This document shows positions 32,290-41,035 of a DNA stretch of 64,000 nt, piece by piece. This DNA comes from Hoylesella buccalis ATCC 35310 (GTDB taxonomy: Bacteria; Bacteroidota; Bacteroidia; Bacteroidales; Bacteroidaceae). How positions within the stretch are numbered: position 1 is the first letter of the stretch; each line of letters opens with the position of its first letter. Below the pieces are notes generated by a model. The model was given only the letters and a program-made list of their open reading frames with translations. It was not told where the DNA came from and did no database searches. Position numbers and translations under genes: made by a program. The stretch is from assembly GCF_025151385.1 (NCBI RefSeq), contig NZ_CP102287.1:1488001-1552000 (forward strand), in the 5' to 3' direction.

Positions 32290-34758
32290 CTAATCGTCAT
32301 CATCGTCTTGTGCTGAATAGGTAAGGAAGGCAGAGCGGCGCAAGGGTGGATACGGCACATGCTCGCCTTTGAGTCCGTGCCATAGAACCTGATTGAACTC
32401 CACGTCGGGAACATTGTCTTCTTTCGTGAAATCGTAGGTCTCGCTCATGGCCTGGTATTTACTTGCCTTCACATTCAGTTCGTCCAACGCCACATTGTTG
32501 GGCAGATGCACAAAGGGCGTAACGTCGGCCTGCGGTGTGAAGCATCGCCACATGGTGCGTGCGGCGGCATCGTGCTGGGTCATGGGCGGCAACCCCAGTA
32601 TCAGTTCCATGGTGCGCACCATGGAGGTAGTGGTGTAAGGCGTACTGTCTACGAAGCCTCGCTTCACAAATCCACCAGCCACATAAGCCGTACTGCGGTG
32701 GGCATCTACGTGGTCGGAGCCATTCTGCGCATCGTCCTCAATGACAAACACGACCGTTTCTTTCCAGATGGGTGAATGACTGAGGTGATTTATCAGCTTG
32801 CCTACAGCCAAATCGTTGTCGGCCACATGGGCGTATGGCGTGGGCCGTTTGAGCTTCATGCCCTCGGTGTGATCGTTTCCGAAGCGCACGGTATTAAACT
32901 GCGGAACCTGATGGATGGCCAACAGCGAATCGAAATCGGCCTCCCACTGACGATATCGAAGTGTGTCTCTCACCTTGAGGGTGTAAGGCTCGAACGTGGG
33001 GCACACGTGACCTTCCAGCGAGGCAATGGTGGGAACAACCTCTGCCGCAACCTTCTTGCCGCCCACTTTCCTGGTCTCGCGTTTACAAAACTCGCCATAA
33101 GAACGGTAGGATACACCACGGGCCTTGCATAAATCCCAGAAGAATCCCGACTTGTTGTTTCCCATTCTGTGGCCGCCCTCACCGGCATATACGTCGCCCC
33201 GCCCGCTGTAGTTGGTTGGCCACACTTTCTCCAAATAGTCGTTGGCATAGGCACCCATAGTCCAATTGTGTCCGTCACAACTCACCTCAGCGTTCACATA
33301 GAAGTTGTCCAGCAGCACAAACTCCTCGGCTATCTTATGAAGGTTGGGCGTGACGCGTCGACCGAAGAGCGTCAGTGATGAATCGCCATTGCCTTTGGGG
33401 ATGTCGCCCAGCACCTGGTCGTACGTTCGATTTTCCTTGATGACATAGAATACATACTTGATGGGACTGGGATCACCGAGCTTCTGTGGAATGGGATTGC
33501 CTGGCTCACTGCCTGAGAGATATTCTTTTTTCTTATCGTATGGCGTGTTGGCAAAACACTGTCGAGTGTATCGTTCCAACTGTTTCTTGTTGGGCACGTC
33601 GATGATGGACATTGCCCCGAGAAACATTCCGCCGATGTACTGCACTTTCTTGTTTTTCTTGACGTCGCCGCGATGATGCTCAAATTGTTCTTGCCGAGAG
33701 ACAGGCCATGGCCCATGTGGGTTCGCCGCAGAGCTCAGTCCCTTGCCGTTGGTCACCCACAGCTTGTGGTTGACATACTTCACGTTCGTGGGATACCATC
33801 CTACCGGAATGAAGCCCATGGCTCTACTGCTGCCTGGCGTCGACACGTCGAAGAGTGTAACACAGTTGTTGTCGGCATTGGCGATGGCCAGCTGCCTGCC
33901 ATGCTTCAACAAGCACAGTCCGTTGGTGGTGCTGCCAGGAAGCGACTGACTGAAAAGAGCTGCGTTGAGGGTTTCCTCCACCCGCCGCTGCCGCAGGTTC
34001 ACCACCGAGACACTGTTGTCATTGGCATTGGCCACGAAAAGTCTACCGTTTCTCTCGTCCAGACACATCTCGTTGGGGTGACTTCCCACGGGGATAGAAT
34101 CGGACCACGCCTTCGCTGCCACGTCCCAAACCTTCACCTGGTCGCATCCCCAGCAGGAGGCGTAAGCGTGCTTGCCATCTGCTGACACCAGCACCTGATA
34201 GCCCTCGCCGCCCAAAGGAGCCTTCGTGAGGAGCCGCTTGGTTGCTGGATCGTAGATGTACAGTGAGTTGTCCCAACGTGTCACGATGTAAAGATGACCG
34301 GTTTTGGGATGAACAGCCAAACCAGCGGGCGATATGCGCACGGGCCACTTCTTGCCCAGCACGATGCTGTCGCCGAGGTGTATTTTCCCATTATTGGCCA
34401 CTTGGTACATGTTAACCTGGTTGTCGTTGCCACCCGAGACATAGAGTGTCTTGCCGTCGGGCGAATAAGTCAGTCCGTACCAACTGGTGCGGATGGTTTG
34501 GTCATCCACCTCTACCTGCTTTTTGGTGTCAAACACCTTGACGCATTGACGGCCGTAGCCGTTGTTGGTCACGGCCAGCCACCGCCCGTTGGGCGACACG
34601 GCCATGTTCAGCGGGAGGTCTCCCAGCGGTAAATGTTTGCCTGCAGGCGTGAGGCGCCAGCCGTTGGGCAACATAACAGATTGTGCCTGCTGGGCAAACG
34701 CACCAACAGACAGGAGTGTAGCGAAAAGCACACTCCATGTTTTCAAATATTTCATCAT
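32290..34758 (-). CDS. YncE-like beta-propeller / alkaline phosphatase-superfamily protein
   Basis: 822 residues from MMKYLKTW (ATG 34758). Signal peptide ending VGAFAQ. Residues about 45-370 are a YncE/YVTN-type beta-propeller (MAVSPNGRWLAVTNNGYG, TYSPDGKTLYVSGGNDNQ, LFVANANDNSVSVVNL). Residues about 430-780 are a phosphoesterase of the phospholipase C/alkaline phosphatase superfamily (VIKENRTYDQVLGDIPKGNGD, AEVSCDGHNWTMGAYANDYL, FVIEDDAQNGSDHVDAHRS). The secreted two-domain architecture is widespread in Bacteroidota; the substrate is unknown. The C-terminus is a run of five Asp. A TAACTTTG -7 box lies at 34810-34817. Confidence 0.87.
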   Translation of the reverse strand: MMKYLKTWSVLFATLLSVGAFAQQAQSVMLPNGWRLTPAGKHLPLGDLPLNMAVSPNGRWLAVTNNGYGRQCVKVFDTKKQVEVDDQTIRTSWYGLTYSPDGKTLYVSGGNDNQVNMYQVANNGKIHLGDSIVLGKKWPVRISPAGLAVHPKTGHLYIVTRWDNSLYIYDPATKRLLTKAPLGGEGYQVLVSADGKHAYASCWGCDQVKVWDVAAKAWSDSIPVGSHPNEMCLDERNGRLFVANANDNSVSVVNLRQRRVEETLNAALFSQSLPGSTTNGLCLLKHGRQLAIANADNNCVTLFDVSTPGSSRAMGFIPVGWYPTNVKYVNHKLWVTNGKGLSSAANPHGPWPVSRQEQFEHHRGDVKKNKKVQYIGGMFLGAMSIIDVPNKKQLERYTRQCFANTPYDKKKEYLSGSEPGNPIPQKLGDPSPIKYVFYVIKENRTYDQVLGDIPKGNGDSSLTLFGRRVTPNLHKIAEEFVLLDNFYVNAEVSCDGHNWTMGAYANDYLEKVWPTNYSGRGDVYAGEGGHRMGNNKSGFFWDLCKARGVSYRSYGEFCKRETRKVGGKKVAAEVVPTIASLEGHVCPTFEPYTLKVRDTLRYRQWEADFDSLLAIHQVPQFNTVRFGNDHTEGMKLKRPTPYAHVADNDLAVGKLINHLSHSPIWKETVVFVIEDDAQNGSDHVDAHRSTAYVAGGFVKRGFVDSTPYTTTSMVRTMELILGLPPMTQHDAAARTMWRCFTPQADVTPFVHLPNNVALDELNVKASKYQAMSETYDFTKEDNVPDVEFNQVLWHGLKGEHVPYPPLRRSAFLTYSAQDDDDD

Positions 34759-34809
34759 TGACAATTTCAAATAAATCACGCTAATACCTTGGTCTACAAA
34801 AAGACAGCA

Positions 34810-34817
34810 CAAAGTTA
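34810..34817 (-). promoter_or_regulatory. -7 box TAACTTTG of the propeller/phosphatase gene
   Basis: TAnnTTTG match on the minus strand, 51 bp before the ATG. Confidence 0.5.
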
Positions 34818-34998
34818 TGGATTCATTCTGAGAAGAAAAACTGAATCAAGTTACAATGATGTGACATTCCAGAGAGGGAGATGGAAGGTCTCGAATGCAG
34901 AAGCCCATTCCTGCGTCCATAAGAAATAAGAATTGAGGAATAAAAAAATATGAAATAAAAAAGGAGAAATGAAACGAGAACCTACCTTCAACTCAGAC

Positions 34999-35042
34999 AA
35001 AAAGACCGTATTCCAGTCACACGACAGGATACGGTCTTTTTG
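34999..35042 (+). terminator. Hairpin AAAAAGACCGTAT...ATACGGTCTTTTT next to the intron fragment
   Basis: Stem AAAAAGACCGTAT / ATACGGTCTTTTT with loop TCCAGTCACACGACAGG, followed on the plus strand by the 5' end of a group II intron. Almost identical to the hairpin at 38704-38747 in the opposite orientation. No plus-strand gene ends upstream of it, so here it is more likely a duplicated exon piece than a working terminator. Confidence 0.65.
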
Positions 35043-35275
35043 GTACGCTCGGCATGAGCATTATCTAACGGGTGGAAGTCCCGAGTAAGCCCTAATAGCG
35101 GGAATTACATAGCCAAAGGCAAGGGTGTTCATCGTGAGGTGAAATCTGAAGGAAGCTGGTGGCAACATCTGCCCCAACGAACAGAAACTTCATACAAGGA
35201 TATGACCGTGGACAAGATTGCATGACAAATCAAAGTCTTATAGCTATTCGAAAAGGTTGGTGGAGTTTCACATAT
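35043..35275 (+). ncRNA. Group II intron 5' fragment (domain I part), truncated
   Basis: Starts GTACGCTCGGCATGAGC directly after the hairpin and contains the domain I words GGGTGGAAGTCCCGAG, GGTGAAATCTGAAGGAAGC and CGAACAGAAACTTCATA. It is an inverted copy of the 5' part of the intron at 38019-38702. The first 115 nt are identical, then several substitutions appear, and similarity ends near 35275. No catalytic domain V follows, so it cannot splice. Confidence 0.75.
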
Positions 35276-35381
35276 CATATATGGGTAACGATCAATATCC
35301 TTATATGTGTATTAAAAGCCGTAAGCAATAAACAGGAAAGAACGACGTTTAATAGTTGATAACCATAAACGATCGTACGTT

Positions 35382-35744
35382 ATGACAGCGTTAAGCGCAA
35401 AGACAATAACGCAGCTTCTTTCTGTAAGTACAAGAGTCAAGCCGAACGACGACCACGAGAAGATGCAGTTCTACTACCATCCTGACCACTTGGGTAGCAG
35501 TAGCTCTAAAGGAAATCATTATTCTTTTGATACGCAACATAGAGAATTTGAAGTTCTCGATAAAAGTGGCAAACACCAAGTGGCTGTAAATTTTAACGGG
35601 GAGAGGACCAAGAAGCCTAACTCTTCAGGGAAACATAATATAAAAATAGATTCATCCGACATTTGGAGTGATAATCCTTATTTAACACGAGAAGCAAGAT
35701 TATTCCTGACGAGGTCACCTCCTCTGTCCTATTGCATCAATTAA
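35382..35744 (+). pseudogene. Rhs fragment with colicin-E3-type ribonuclease tip
   Basis: 120-residue frame. Residues 20-40 carry the Rhs core end motif DDHEKMQFYYHPDHLGSSS. It is followed at once, without the usual rest of the core, by HYSFDTQHREFEVLDKSGKH and a basic tail ending KHNIK. That segment aligns with the colicin E3 cytotoxic domain (YEWDSQHGELEGY...GQH...NIKKYL), keeping the catalytic Asp, His and Glu of D-x-x-H-x-x-x-E. E3 cuts 16S rRNA at the decoding site. Both the main Rhs body and any secretion signal are missing, and no immunity gene is evident downstream, so this is best seen as a relic of a polymorphic toxin locus. Confidence 0.65.
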
Positions 35745-36194
35745 AATGGATCATTGTTCATCCATGCAGTTTTGTTCTCATCAACAGATGGCCTGGATGA
35801 ATCCTGAGACAACAAATACTGATATTTTTTCTTACAATCATCTCTCTATATTTCGCGTATTTAAAAATAAGAATCCTTCGGTTTGAAATTCGAGAAATTT
35901 GAGATAATTCGTAGTGGGTTGACGTTCTGGGTTTTAACAAACATGATTTTACTATACGTTTTTTGTTGTCTACGATTAGATATCAAACGCCACTGCGATT
36001 AAACTCTAATCACGATGCGACAAAGGTTCGGTCGCGCAATCGATAAGCTCAAATCGCGGTGCCACAAGGCTGTAACCGCATCGGCCTTGTGTTTTTGATA
36101 TTCTTCGGTCTTGTAATTATCCGAAAAAACATGGCGCATTTCTGCCCAGATGCGACGAAAGGAAATGACAGGAAATGGTAATAATATTTTATAA

Positions 36195-36300
36195 TGTGAA
36201 GAATGAAAAGTGAAGAATGAAGAATGAAGAATGAAGGATGAAGAGGGAAGAGTGAAGAGAGAAGAATGAAGAATGAAGAGGGAAGAGGGAAGAGGGAAGT
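36195..36300. repeat. Purine-rich GAAGAATGAAGAG low-complexity repeat
   Basis: About 100 bp of GAAGAAT, GAAGAGG and GAAGTG units of 7-8 bp in near-tandem order. The rest of 35745-36517 holds no recognisable gene. A promoter for the next gene ends it. Frames over the repeat (rich in HSS and FIL) are artefacts. Confidence 0.65.
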
Positions 36301-36425
36301 GTATGCACTGCATGACTGTCGTATCACTCGATCCGATTTTTGACGATTCAAAGTTACCGATTACAAAAGTATGTTTTGAGTGTTATAAAAAATAAAAAAA
36401 AAGCACTATTACGTTGATACTTTTG

Positions 36426-36433
36426 TATTTTTG
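36426..36433 (+). promoter_or_regulatory. -7 boxes TACTTTTG/TATTTTTG upstream of the lipoprotein gene
   Basis: Two adjacent TAnnTTTG matches (36418-36425 and 36426-36433), 85-100 bp before the ATG at 36518. Confidence 0.4.
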
Positions 36434-36517
36434 CACTCAGTTATCTTGAACAGCAGAATTTGAAACACTGAAAATCCGTAATCTGTCTATATGTAAAATC
36501 TTTAAATTTGGATTATT

Positions 36518-37972
36518 ATGACTAAGAAGTTTTGGTTAATAGCACTCATCGTAGCTTGCACTGTTGTATTTGGCAGTTGCGATAAGTCTGAGGAATTGAG
36601 TGTTGAGCAACGTAAGTTGGATATGAATCTATTCAACCAAACCTATACTGTCAATGATGAGGGGTGCTGTGTGCTAAAAGGGAGAAAGCCAATAGCAGCA
36701 GAAGAAATACAGAGTAAGGTCAAGGGCTATGGTTGGGAGAGTATTGCCACTTATGAGGTACAGGAAAACGGAAAGTTGAGCAAGGAGGAATTTTGGAAAG
36801 ACAGAGTTGGTGGCAGCCCTACACACTTTTGGTTTGAGACATCACAGCAAGCTTTTAGTTATTTTTATAGTGATGACTTGCCTGCCTTTTGTTTCAGTCG
36901 TGTATCATGGAGTTATGACGTGGGTAATGGCTTCATACTGTTTGGCAACAACAATCTGACAACAGAAAACAGATACATGCAGATTCTTAAACTTGACGAG
37001 TCGAATGGCAAGACTTTAATGTATACCATGCAAAAAATAGGAACGAGAAGTGAAGGCAGCAATGGTTCCAAGTCTGTTTATGGCATGATTGTATATAAGC
37101 GCATGACAGAAACAGATTTGGAAATGATGAAGAAAAGTTACACATATGATTTGGATATAGACCGTTCTGTACCTGAAAACTGCAAGTTCAAGATTAAGAC
37201 ATACTATACAGAAGACAATAAAGACAACACAGACCCTGTGTTTCAGACTTTCCGCCTTATAACATTTGAACTTACCGATGAATATGGTTTCAACTCTTCG
37301 GATAACGCCTTTTACAATTACTACGATTCAATTACTTGGACGAGTGATTGTCGTGATATGCCAGATAGCTTTGGCATCATGGAACGCAAGACAAACAGTT
37401 TGAAGACCTCCTATTGGTGGAGTACATACTTCTTCACACCTCATGACAATACTACCGTATATGCCAATGGCTATAAAGATGGTCATATTGTCTATCAAGC
37501 TCATAAGAGGCTCTATTTAGTAAATGATGGATTCTTTGGTTACGATTGGGATATTGTAAGGTATAATCCAAAGAACCCCGAGCTAACAGAATATTGCTTG
37601 CTTGACAAGAACCGTGAGTTCATCATCACTCCACCTACAGCCTACAAAGAAGACATTGCAAATCCGTATGCAGAGTTACGTATTGTACTGAAAGGAGCAA
37701 AAGACAAAAACGACAAGGAATATATGTTAGGCGTGCTTGAACGTGAAAGAGAAGGTCTGTTGAAGATTATGGACCAGTACTATGAAGCACACAGTACTAT
37801 AAAAGAAACAGAAAAGGCTTCGCTGTGTAAAACGTTTAAGGCACTACCCGAAGATGCTGATATTAAGGCATATTGGCGTACAAAACATTCACGCATGGTA
37901 CTGATGCTTAAAACTGACGAAGAAGACCCTATAAACAGTGAATACTATGTGCATGCGGAACCAATTAAATGA
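36518..37972 (+). CDS. Putative surface lipoprotein, family not recognised
   Basis: 484 residues. Lipobox MTKKFWLIALIVACTVVFGSC predicts a lipoprotein. The mature part is rich in Tyr, Asp and Lys with beta-type segments (GWESIATYEVQENGKLSKEE, FRLITFELTDEYGF, RLYLVNDGFFGYDWDIVRYN) and ends with a helical stretch (LEREREGLLKIMDQYYEAHS). No known domain or catalytic motif was identified. AT-rich and isolated between a toxin relic and an intron, so probably acquired. Confidence 0.75.
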   Translation: MTKKFWLIALIVACTVVFGSCDKSEELSVEQRKLDMNLFNQTYTVNDEGCCVLKGRKPIAAEEIQSKVKGYGWESIATYEVQENGKLSKEEFWKDRVGGSPTHFWFETSQQAFSYFYSDDLPAFCFSRVSWSYDVGNGFILFGNNNLTTENRYMQILKLDESNGKTLMYTMQKIGTRSEGSNGSKSVYGMIVYKRMTETDLEMMKKSYTYDLDIDRSVPENCKFKIKTYYTEDNKDNTDPVFQTFRLITFELTDEYGFNSSDNAFYNYYDSITWTSDCRDMPDSFGIMERKTNSLKTSYWWSTYFFTPHDNTTVYANGYKDGHIVYQAHKRLYLVNDGFFGYDWDIVRYNPKNPELTEYCLLDKNREFIITPPTAYKEDIANPYAELRIVLKGAKDKNDKEYMLGVLEREREGLLKIMDQYYEAHSTIKETEKASLCKTFKALPEDADIKAYWRTKHSRMVLMLKTDEEDPINSEYYVHAEPIK

Positions 37973-38018
37973 TAAATAAGTTTAATGTGGATAACGCAAT
38001 TAAATGTAGTTTATATAA

Positions 38019-38702
38019 ATCGGGTAGGAGGTAAATGTTATTCATAAAAGGCATTTACCTCCTACTTTCACATTTACCGACCTTCCACACCACCGTACGT
38101 GCCGTTCGGCATACGGCGGTTTCGTACTTTTACACCTCACGGTGTGTGGCAAGTTGTTTTCAGCTATCCCTTTGAGTAACGTCACTTCTATCCTATTGTC
38201 GGATTCCGTCCTATCGTCTTGGATAGAGAGCTCCTTTCGGACATCTGACGAAAAGGTTCGCAGGGTAGCATTCATTTACTATTGCACTGCACGATTCGGT
38301 CCTTCCCTGTAGGCACACGTGCCTTGGGTACTATGACCTCTGCTGACTTCTCACGGCAAGCTTTACTCCGCTTCTTTCGTAAAAACAACTATTTGAAACA
38401 TCCGTGAGACCTCCTCGGATAAGAACATTATCTTTCCATCTTATACCTACTTCATTTTTTCGCAAAGCTCAAGGAAAATCCACCGACCATTCCGAATAGC
38501 TATGGGACTTTGATTTGTCTGGCAATCTTATCCATGGTCATATGCCTTATATGAAGTTTCTGTTCGTTAGGCCAGATGTTTGCCGCTGGCTTCCTTCAGA
38601 TTTCACCTCACGATGAACACCCTTGCCTTTGGCTATGTAATTCCCGCTATTAGGGCTTACTCGGGACTTCCACCCGTTAGATAATGCTCATGCCGAGCGT
38701 AC
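38019..38702 (-). ncRNA. Group II intron, about 684 nt, apparently without a maturase gene
   Basis: Minus strand. The 5' end GTACGCTCGGCATGAGC follows a terminator hairpin. Domain I words GGGTGGAAGTCCCGAG and CTGAAGGAAGC are present. A clear domain V lies at about 38089-38122: stem CCGCCGTA/TACGGTGG with a G-U pair in the CGC triad, GCC-GAAC-GGC tip and AC bulge. The domain VI hairpin GTAGGAGGTAAATG/CATTTACCTCCTAC and the 3' end CTACCCGAT follow. A 77-codon frame (MNATLRTFSSDV...) in domain IV is not a reverse transcriptase. Insertion just after a terminator is the behaviour of bacterial class C introns. Ends are inferred. Confidence 0.72.
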
Positions 38703-38703
38703 C

Positions 38704-38747
38704 AAAAAGACCGTATCCTGTCGTGTGACTGGGATACGGTCTTTTTT
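38704..38747 (-). terminator. Terminator of the DASS transporter gene
   Basis: Stem AAAAAGACCGTAT / ATACGGTCTTTTT, 19 bp after the DASS stop on the minus strand, followed by T residues and then the group II intron. Confidence 0.75.
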
Positions 38748-38765
38748 TCGGTGTTTGTAGCCCAC

Positions 38766-40322
38766 TTATCCCACAACCATGCTCACTAAGTACAGCGCGA
38801 CGGGGATGGTGACGACGGCGATACCGATGAAGTCGATGTATACACCCGACTTAATCATCTTTGTAATGGGAACGTAACCGCTGGCATAAACAATGGCATT
38901 CGGTGGCGTCGAGACGGGGAGCATGAAGCCCAACGAGGCAGAGAGGGCCACGCCTACTGCCACCGGCACTGGGCTGAACCCTGCCGAGAGGGCTGTTCCG
39001 ATGGCAAGCGGACCAATCATGTTGGTCGCGGCGGTATGCGAGGTCAGCTCTGACAGAAGCAGTGACATCACGCAGAATACGGCCACGAACAGCAATTCAG
39101 ACGGCTTGCCGCCCATCATGGCGATAATCTGGTCGCCAATCCAGCTCGACAGACCGGTGGAATACATCATGCCTCCCATAGCCAGTCCGCCACCGAAGAG
39201 CAGCAACGTACCCCATTCCACGCCCGCCACGGCATCCTTCCAGTCGAGCGTCATCTTGTTCTTCTTCAAGTCTACGGGCAGGAAGAACAGCAGCAGCGCA
39301 CCCACCATAGCCGCAATAGCCTCTGGGAAGAGCCTGTTGTATTTGTTCAGCACCTCGCTCTGGGTGCCGAGGACGATGCTCAGCACGCCTGGCGTTATCC
39401 AGAGAATGACGGCCACGCCGAAGGCAATCATCGTGTTCTTCTGCGCACGAGTCCATTTTCCCAGTGCCTTTACCTTGCCGTTGATGAATTCGGTGGCGCC
39501 TGCGATGTGTTTCACATCACTTGGGAACATGCGAGAAAGTACGATGTAGGCAATCACGAAATAAGCCACCATGGCCACGAATCCCCATACCATCCATTGG
39601 AAGAACGATTCATGTAGGTCGCACATCTCGTTGAGGAATCCCAGCATGATGATGTTCGGTGGCGTTCCAATCGGCGTGAGTACGCCGCCGATGGAGCAGG
39701 CGTAGGCCGTCATGAGCATAAGGCCAGTGGCGTATTTGTACGAACTGAGGTTGACAATCTTGCCTTGCGCGGCCATCATCTCGCGGATAGCCTCGAGCAG
39801 TCCCAGCGCAATGGGGAACATCATGGCGGCTGTTGCCGTGTTGCTAATCCAACCCGAGCAGAGCATGCACGCCAGTCCGATGGCCAAGAAGATGCGCCGC
39901 GGGTTGTCGCCCACCCATTTCATCGACATAATGCCATAGGCGATACGCTTGTCCACACCATTCACCATCATGGCTTTGGCTATCATGAAACCTCCCATGA
40001 AGAGGAAAATCATGGGGTTGGCAAAGGCGGCAAAGGCCTCTTTCATCTTCACCACATCGAACACCACACAGAGGGTGGGGCCTATGAGGGAAGTCACAGG
40101 GATGGGTACCGGCTCGGTAATCCACCACAGTGCCACCAGCGTCATGATGGCTAGTAGCTTGTGGCCCTCGGGCGTGAGGCCAGAGATGGGGGTAATCCAC
40201 ACGAGGATGGCGCATATCGGACCGAAGATGGCACCGATGATCCTACGTTTACGGTCGAATGATGAGTCCTGATTTGACTGTTCTTGTTCCAGAGGCTCTG
40301 CTTTCTTGTTCGTGTCGTTCAT
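38766..40322 (-). CDS. DASS-family (SLC13) sodium/anion symporter
   Basis: 518 residues, about 11-12 membrane spans. Hallmarks of the divalent anion:sodium symporters are the two SNT-type motifs (SNTATAAMMFP and SHTAATNM) and the two TPPN loops (PIGTPPNIIMLG and PVSTPPNAIVYA) that bind sodium and the carboxylate. Also ALWWITEPVPIPVTSLIGP near the N-terminus. Substrates of close relatives are succinate, fumarate or other C4-dicarboxylates; phosphate or sulfate cannot be excluded. Monocistronic with its own terminator, divergent from the small gene at 40574. Confidence 0.93.
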   Translation of the reverse strand: MNDTNKKAEPLEQEQSNQDSSFDRKRRIIGAIFGPICAILVWITPISGLTPEGHKLLAIMTLVALWWITEPVPIPVTSLIGPTLCVVFDVVKMKEAFAAFANPMIFLFMGGFMIAKAMMVNGVDKRIAYGIMSMKWVGDNPRRIFLAIGLACMLCSGWISNTATAAMMFPIALGLLEAIREMMAAQGKIVNLSSYKYATGLMLMTAYACSIGGVLTPIGTPPNIIMLGFLNEMCDLHESFFQWMVWGFVAMVAYFVIAYIVLSRMFPSDVKHIAGATEFINGKVKALGKWTRAQKNTMIAFGVAVILWITPGVLSIVLGTQSEVLNKYNRLFPEAIAAMVGALLLFFLPVDLKKNKMTLDWKDAVAGVEWGTLLLFGGGLAMGGMMYSTGLSSWIGDQIIAMMGGKPSELLFVAVFCVMSLLLSELTSHTAATNMIGPLAIGTALSAGFSPVPVAVGVALSASLGFMLPVSTPPNAIVYASGYVPITKMIKSGVYIDFIGIAVVTIPVALYLVSMVVG

Positions 40323-40465
40323 ATCAGTTAATTAAGTGTTTAAGTTATTGGTATTAATGATTCCAAAAATAAGAAATATATTCTAATCAACCGTTTAATT
40401 GGCTATTTTTCTTTTGATTTATCGTTTTTTTTGTCAAAAAGTAGTTGATTTATCTTTAAAATGTT

Positions 40466-40473
40466 TATATTTG
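40466..40473 (+). promoter_or_regulatory. Promoter (TTG, 18 nt, TATATTTG) of the small membrane protein
   Basis: -7 box TATATTTG with TTG at 40445-40447 upstream. The leader to the ATG at 40574 is about 95 nt. Confidence 0.5.
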
Positions 40474-40573
40474 CGTTGTAACTTTTCTGTTAAGGAGAGC
40501 TTAAGATACCATTCTCCCGATGTGGAATGTGTGGTTTTTATTCAAGAATTATCCATCAAAAACCTTATATATT

Positions 40574-40861
40574 ATGAAAATGGTGTATATTATTCTCATT
40601 GCAGTAGTGCTCATCTTAGCGATTGCCTATCTGACCTATCGTAAGAACCACAATCTGGCGTTTAATGAAGAGCGTCTGAAAGATGCCGTCAATCGTGTTT
40701 TCAGCGAGTCTGGCATGTCTACTATGAAGCGGTCCGATTTCCTCTTGCGTCTGAAGCAAATCCTCGGCTGCACGCACAAGCAGGCGCTCTATATGTATGG
40801 AGTGGCTCGAACCAAAGGACTAATTGAGGTCGACAATAAGCAGGTCAGCAAGGCTCCATAG
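40574..40861 (+). CDS. Small membrane-anchored protein with winged-helix-like tail
   Basis: 95 residues from ATG 40574. One hydrophobic N-terminal segment (VYIILIAVVLILAIAYLTY) is followed by a soluble helical region (NEERLKDAVNRVFSESG, MKRSDFLLRLKQILGCTHKQ, ALYMYGVARTKGLIEVDN) that looks like a small helix-turn-helix fold. Function unknown. It ends before a strong terminator at 40968. Confidence 0.65.
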   Translation: MKMVYIILIAVVLILAIAYLTYRKNHNLAFNEERLKDAVNRVFSESGMSTMKRSDFLLRLKQILGCTHKQALYMYGVARTKGLIEVDNKQVSKAP

Positions 40862-40967
40862 TCAGCTGCATAGCGCCACAGTGCCTATTCTATACTACAT
40901 CTATTAAGGTGTAGGGTTGTGGCAAGCGCCGTCTCGGTGTTCTCCTGATGGCCGGCCACCAAAAGAA

Positions 40968-40999
40968 AAAGGCGACACCTCATGATGTCGCCTTTTCTC
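40968..40999. terminator. Bidirectional terminator
   Basis: Stem AAAAAGGCGACA / TGTCGCCTTTT with loop CCTCATGA, A-tract on one side and T-tract on the other. It serves the small gene (plus) and the fimbrillin gene (minus). Confidence 0.8.
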
Positions 41000-41035
41000 A
41001 TATATTGCTGTGTAACACTAACGGTACCGTGCCAA

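Noticed and set aside
32228..32317. A 29-codon plus-strand frame MLTIVIAHKDFFYDSWVSAV... overlapping the end of the phosphatase gene
   Set aside because: Too short, mostly antisense to the poly-Asp tail region, no promoter or ribosome site.
36049..36351. Frames rich in HSSFFILHSS
   Set aside because: Product of the GAAGAATGAAG purine repeat read on the other strand; low complexity only.
38042..38275. 77-codon minus frame (MNATLRTFSSDVRKEL...) as an intron maturase
   Set aside because: No reverse transcriptase motifs, and its second half is the translated domain V and VI structure, so it is at most a relic.
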